A stretch of DNA of 64,000 nt from Rhizophlyctis rosea (taxonomy: Eukaryota; Chytridiomycota; Chytridiomycetes; Rhizophlyctidales; Rhizophlyctidaceae): the NCBI GenBank assembly GCA_027596075.1, contig JADGJC010000024.1:14892-78891 (forward strand), given 5' to 3'. The position numbers and the translations under genes are program-made. Shown here one piece after another: positions 59,946 through 64,000 of this stretch. The first letter of the stretch is position 1, and each line of letters starts with the position of its first letter. The notes under the pieces are model-generated. The model was not told the origin of the DNA. It saw only the letters and a program-made list of their open reading frames with translations, and searched no databases.

Positions 59946-62302
59946 TGGGATCTATTTGACAGGGAGTAGGCAACTGCTGTTCATGTTTGCACCAAATTCC
60001 CGCGATGCATTTATGCCAACAAGAAAGCCCCTTCTCTAAGCAAAAAAACCATCATACCGGGGCACTGACTCGGAATTTGCCATCATGCGGTCTGGTTGAC
60101 CTTCCAGCTTCAGATTGTGCCACACCACGACAAGTCACTTTGTTATGCGGGAGCACTGAAAACTGAGCTCAATCAGGAAGTGAATTGGTAACAGAACAAT
60201 CCAGTGATCGCTAGAGGAATGAACTTCTTGGGAAAGTGATGCGTCAGTGGCTACAATGTGATACATGCACCCGACTCATCAGCGCACTGGCACGCACGCT
60301 TCGAATGAAATGACATGACAAGCCCCGCCCTTTGGCAGGAGAAGCTCCGGCAATAGCCCTTTTCTGCATTCTCTTTGTCTCGTCAATCATTTTCAAGCTT
60401 TTTCATGTCCGTCGTTGAGAATTGTTTTGGAGAACAAGAGCACTGCTGCAGTTGTGATGGATTTTTGATGCTTGGAAAAAGGCCATGGAGTACGTCGCTA
60501 CAAGCCGCCTCTTGCATACCTTGGCAGAAGCTCTTATTCCCTAATGGCTTTAATGAAGCTCACGAGGGCGATCATTGAAGCTGTGTTCCAGTGGATATGT
60601 TTTGCGCCTGTCAATTCAATCTTCTGGATCATAGGGTGGAGCCGGGAGGAGCTCGGATCTGCATACGTTTCATGCAGATCGGATCTCCCTGTAAATGCCC
60701 TTCCGTTCAGACATGGAGATGGATCTTCAGGTATTCAACGAACAGAAGCCAACAGATACATACCGACACATGACTTAGCAGCTGACTTTCATTGGGATGT
60801 TTGCCTTTGCGGGATCCGAGTACTCCAAAGTACATACTAATGTCAGCTCATTGGTTATTGCATTCGATCGGCGTAAGCCCTTTCCGTTGACGGCCGCAAT
60901 CAGCACAAAACATGATCCTCGAAAGCGTCCTACATGTGAGACATCAATTGATTGCAACCGTGCCTCCGGATCAAAACCATCAAATCGTATTTTCCAAAAA
61001 GCAACATTCTAAAAATGAAACAGTAGTGTTGTATCATAGCTGTATCCAGCTTCTCTTAGATGGATCGTGAATCTTGACAGGGAGAAAAAGAGACAGAACC
61101 CACCTACACGGCCGGAGTGGGCATTGAACGCTTTCGAAATGCATTGAAACCCAACACAAGGTATGCTGACTGTTTATAGTACAATGCGCGTTAGAGTGAC
61201 CCCACCCACCATGGAGCAAGACTTGGGTGCCGATTCAACAATCTGTCAATGCCTTCAACAGTTCAGTGTACACGGAATACTGGCTTCACTGATGCTAAAC
61301 GAGTACCACTTTCGAAGGACTGATCTGAGTCTGCTGCGTTTCGTTTTTGCCAAAGGTGCTTCGTATGCATTTGAAGTAGCATCGCTGGAATCGTTCAAGA
61401 ACTTCACTTGGTAATCAAATTGGGGTGGTGGTATGCCCAAAAAGGATCGCGCGACGTCAAATTCAAATAGAAAGCATACAGTCCTTGATCCAAAATATGT
61501 TCATTCCACATTTGGGGCTATTCCTCCTGACATTATTCAATGGATCTGAAATGATATTGGTCCGCCCGCCGGCAAAAAAGAGTTGATATCCCGAGAAGAT
61601 GCCTCTGTTCGGTCTCGTCACCGTCAATCTTGACTATCTTGAGTGTGCAGGATCCACGACACTATCACCATTCACGCAGGCAGGTGCTGACCTTCATATC
61701 TTTTGCATGAGTACTAGGTCCCTCTGTTTCAATCATCTCATCGCAAACCATTGATCCGTGTTGGCGGTTGCAAATGGTTCATCCACATTCAGAGCAGTCT
61801 GATTGAAGGTGGGTGGAGAAAAAAATATATGTAGCAAGAGCATGTCATATGGCAACACGTTGGCAGCACATGAAACGACAACACTCATACTGTATGCGGA
61901 ATGCCTTGCTACACGAGAGAAGACTATTACAAGTGCACAAAGCTGCAAAGAGTCCCGATATGGTTAGCGTCTCATCGTTTCTCAATTGCTGCCCATCAAA
62001 AAAAGAAGAGAGACTATCTTCAACAAATTCAGAGGACACACAGTGCGCTGAGAGTGCTAAATGAGGTGTAATGACATTTACAGGACATATTGGTACGCAT
62101 GTTACTTCCAAAGTCTTGACTGCCGGTCATCAACATTACAGTCTTCTACTCCACCCATCACATCAAACAACTTCCAATTCAATAGTCCACTATCAAGTCT
62201 TCCCACAACATCCGTTCCATCCACGCAGAGCTCTCAGCAATATCCTTGGACGTGGTTTCAACTGCATTCGAAATCTCCTATCCCTATCAAGTGAGACGAT
62301 CG

Positions 62303-62971
62303 CTAGAGGCAAGATGCAACCCAAAGCAGTAGGAACAGTGATGCGGCGCGTATTATGAGGCAGTTGAGGAATGCGCAGAGGGTTGTGTACAGGTTCGCAG
62401 GGAGTAGGAGGAACGCAAGAAGTTCGAGGATGAGCAGGAGGAGCACGTGACATTCGATGAGTATGATGGTTTTGAGGTGGTCTACGTGAATGGTGTGGTA
62501 AGATAGAATGATGAGTATGTGCGCATGCCACCTGTTTGCCACTACAGCAGCCATGTACTGACCTCTGAAGAATCTCTCAGTCCACCCCATCAGGAAACCA
62601 GCGGCATACGCAGCAGTCCCAAACCATCCCGCCACCATCTTCCACCACCCGCCAAAGTAACCCCCATCACCCCCCACCGCACCATGATCATCATCCAAAT
62701 CACTGTCATCCCTCCATTGCTCCACCGCCCATGTGTATGTCTCCGCGTTTTCCGGGTTTGGAGAGGTATGGCAGAGTATCGCGGTGTTGCTTGCGTCGTC
62801 CCAGTCGTGCGGGTAGTTTGCGGTGTACCAGCTTGCAGATGATGCGGATAATGATGGGTAGCGGAGGAAAGGGACGAAAGTGGACGAGTCGGATGGTTCG
62901 AAGATGGGGTCGAAGTCAAAGTCGTCATCGAAGTAGCCGTCGTAGAAGCCGTTGTCGAAGTCGTTGTCCAT
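62303..62971 (-). CDS. Small multi-span membrane protein with acidic N-terminus, function unknown
   Basis: Exons 62563-62971 and 62303-62481 join to 195 residues; the intron starts GTCAGT and ends CACGTAG. The first about 100 residues are rich in Asp, Tyr, Phe and Ser (FYDGYFDDDFDFDPIF) and look soluble or disordered. Hydrophobic segments follow: GWWKMVAGWFGTAAYAAGFL, then a long Leu-rich stretch in exon 2 (ILIECHVLLLLILELLAFLL) and SLFLLLWVASCL at the very end. The frame is also open through the intron, which would give a 222-residue form, so splicing is inferred from the GT..AG signals and the hydrophobic continuity. No family is recognised. Confidence 0.55.
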   Translation of the reverse strand: MDNDFDNGFYDGYFDDDFDFDPIFEPSDSSTFVPFLRYPSLSASSASWYTANYPHDWDDASNTAILCHTSPNPENAETYTWAVEQWRDDSDLDDDHGAVGGDGGYFGGWWKMVAGWFGTAAYAAGFLMGWTERFFRGQYMAAVVANRWHAHILIILSYHTIHVDHLKTIILIECHVLLLLILELLAFLLLPANLYTTLCAFLNCLIIRAASLFLLLWVASCL

Positions 62972-64000
62972 CGTGTGCGGAGAACCTTTGTATGAATATC
63001 GAGGGCTGTATGGGTGGACTACAATCTAGGTTCTTCAGACGTCAATATATGGCTGCCTTAGTAGCGCAGGAAGTTGGTGGTTTTAGTGTCAAGGTTGGGC
63101 ACACTGTTTGATGAAACTGATTGATTGTGTCAAGTGAGCAGCTGCGGAAAGTGTGTTGCGTCAAGTGGCACTGCACGGTGGCACGGTAAAGTGCGGCTTA
63201 GACAGTGGCACAATGGTGTTGCTTTTGCACAGGGGGGTTTCGGTGGGGGGGGGATGATGATCCTCTGGCATTTGTTTGCGTCATTAGCGAGGTAGTAGAA
63301 CAAAGAAATGAAGTGATGATATTGAAGCACCACAGTGTGTCATGTCGTTCTTGAGGAGGAGCTGTGAACCTGCTGTCCTGCACCGCTTGCCCGATTGCCT
63401 CTTTTTCCGCACCATGATTTTGCCAACCGTTCGATTGCATATCAAAGCTTCAAAGAAAGGTGAAAAAAAGGGAGAAAGATGTCGAACGCAGCAGATGCTG
63501 ATAATTTGCATCCAAAACATCTCACACTTAGATGGACGTTTGCATTCGTCACACCAATATTGCTTGTCCAAATCAAGCTCGACCAGAGCGCCCGTTGGTT
63601 CAAAAAGGAGGGAGTGCCTATCTATGCGCATTCGACATTTGAGTCCATACCTCGAATGCCTGAAAACAACCTACCTAGTATGATCGTGCTTTCGACCACG
63701 TTCAATACTTCAAATCACTTGGCAAACATCAGTATTTGTTGAAAAAACGATACAGGTGATGTCACCTTAGGGCACCGTGACTGCTACCAACTTTCAAGAC
63801 GAGTTTCATTCACACCGGATTAAAACCTCAAACCGTGCCCAAATATGCTTTCGATTGCATGCATCTTCACTAGTGACGCATCAAAGTGAAGAAGGACATG
63901 ACCGAAAAACAGAAGTCAGGCGTACACCATACATTCGAACAGCAATGGGAATAAACATGCGGGGCAAGCCGCTGACATTTGCCCGAATGGAATTGGCATT
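62972..64000. other. Right-edge intergenic sequence
   Basis: About 1 kb. It holds the 5' region of the small membrane-protein gene and copy B of the dispersed repeat. No gene supported. Confidence 0.5.
63735..63960 (+). repeat. Dispersed non-coding repeat, copy B
   Basis: The counterpart of 59690-59945, in the same orientation and about 4 kb away. The central part, around ACGAGTTTCAT at 63799-63809 and AACAGAAGTCAGG near 63908-63920, is the best conserved. Confidence 0.5.

Larger units (their letters stand above)
58229..62302. other. Gene-poor stretch, 4.1 kb
   Basis: No gene supported. It contains one copy of a dispersed non-coding repeat (about 59690-59945). The plus-strand frames near 60375-61012 have no motif. 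Confidence 0.45.

Noticed and set aside
1..64000. CRISPR array, rRNA genes, telomere repeats or organellar DNA
   Set aside because: No regular direct-repeat/spacer array, rRNA core sequence or telomere-type tandem repeat was seen; spliced nuclear genes occur across the window.

Overview
The window is nuclear DNA of a fungus. The evidence is a set of fungus-type genes (Atg1 kinase, a CFEM-domain secreted protein, an Rsc7/Swp82-type chromatin remodelling subunit, a HET-like protein) with short introns of about 50-100 nt that start GTAAGT, GTATGT or similar. A NACHT-WD40 protein preceded by TIR-like exons, large gene-poor stretches and the mixed gene set would suit an early-diverging (chytrid-like) fungus. 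That placement is inference; the phylum cannot be fixed from this sequence.

Layout. 1-2601 (-): autophagy kinase ATG1, running off the left edge. 4723-5361 (-): dual-specificity phosphatase. 6616-8642 (+): four-span membrane protein of unknown function. 10747-11607 (+): disordered protein. 13877-14194 (+): small CFEM protein. 16807-21035 (+): decayed TIR-NACHT-WD40 (NLR-like) locus whose NACHT-WD40 core is still open. 22407-26447 (-): Rsc7/Swp82-like subunit fused to three PHD fingers. 35203-36186 (-): 2H phosphoesterase. 40576-41829 (+): broken Tc1/mariner transposase. 42925-45385 (-): glucose-6-phosphate dehydrogenase. 51456-52643 (+): MDR-family oxidoreductase. 54574-56180 (+): HET-like protein. 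56777-58228 (-): five-repeat Myb/SANT protein with a mitochondrial-type leader. 62303-62971 (-): small hydrophobic membrane protein. Between these lie gene-poor stretches of up to 8.8 kb.

The window reads as housekeeping islands in repeat-bearing, gene-poor DNA. There is no operon-like logic. Two genes resemble self/non-self recognition systems (TIR-NACHT-WD40 and HET); both sit in or beside the gene-poor DNA, and the first is clearly disabled at several points. The non-coding DNA holds two copies (and a weak third) of a tRNA-like repeat with A and B boxes and T-run terminators, a second dispersed non-coding repeat, and a GC-rich nest of inverted repeats. Long exons of the housekeeping genes share an odd signature: C-rich codons at the 5' end of the exon giving way to G/T-rich codons at its 3' end. 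The NLR-like and transposase genes lack it.

All exon boundaries below were placed by eye from GT..AG signals, frame continuity and protein-family patterns; no alignment or transcript was available.
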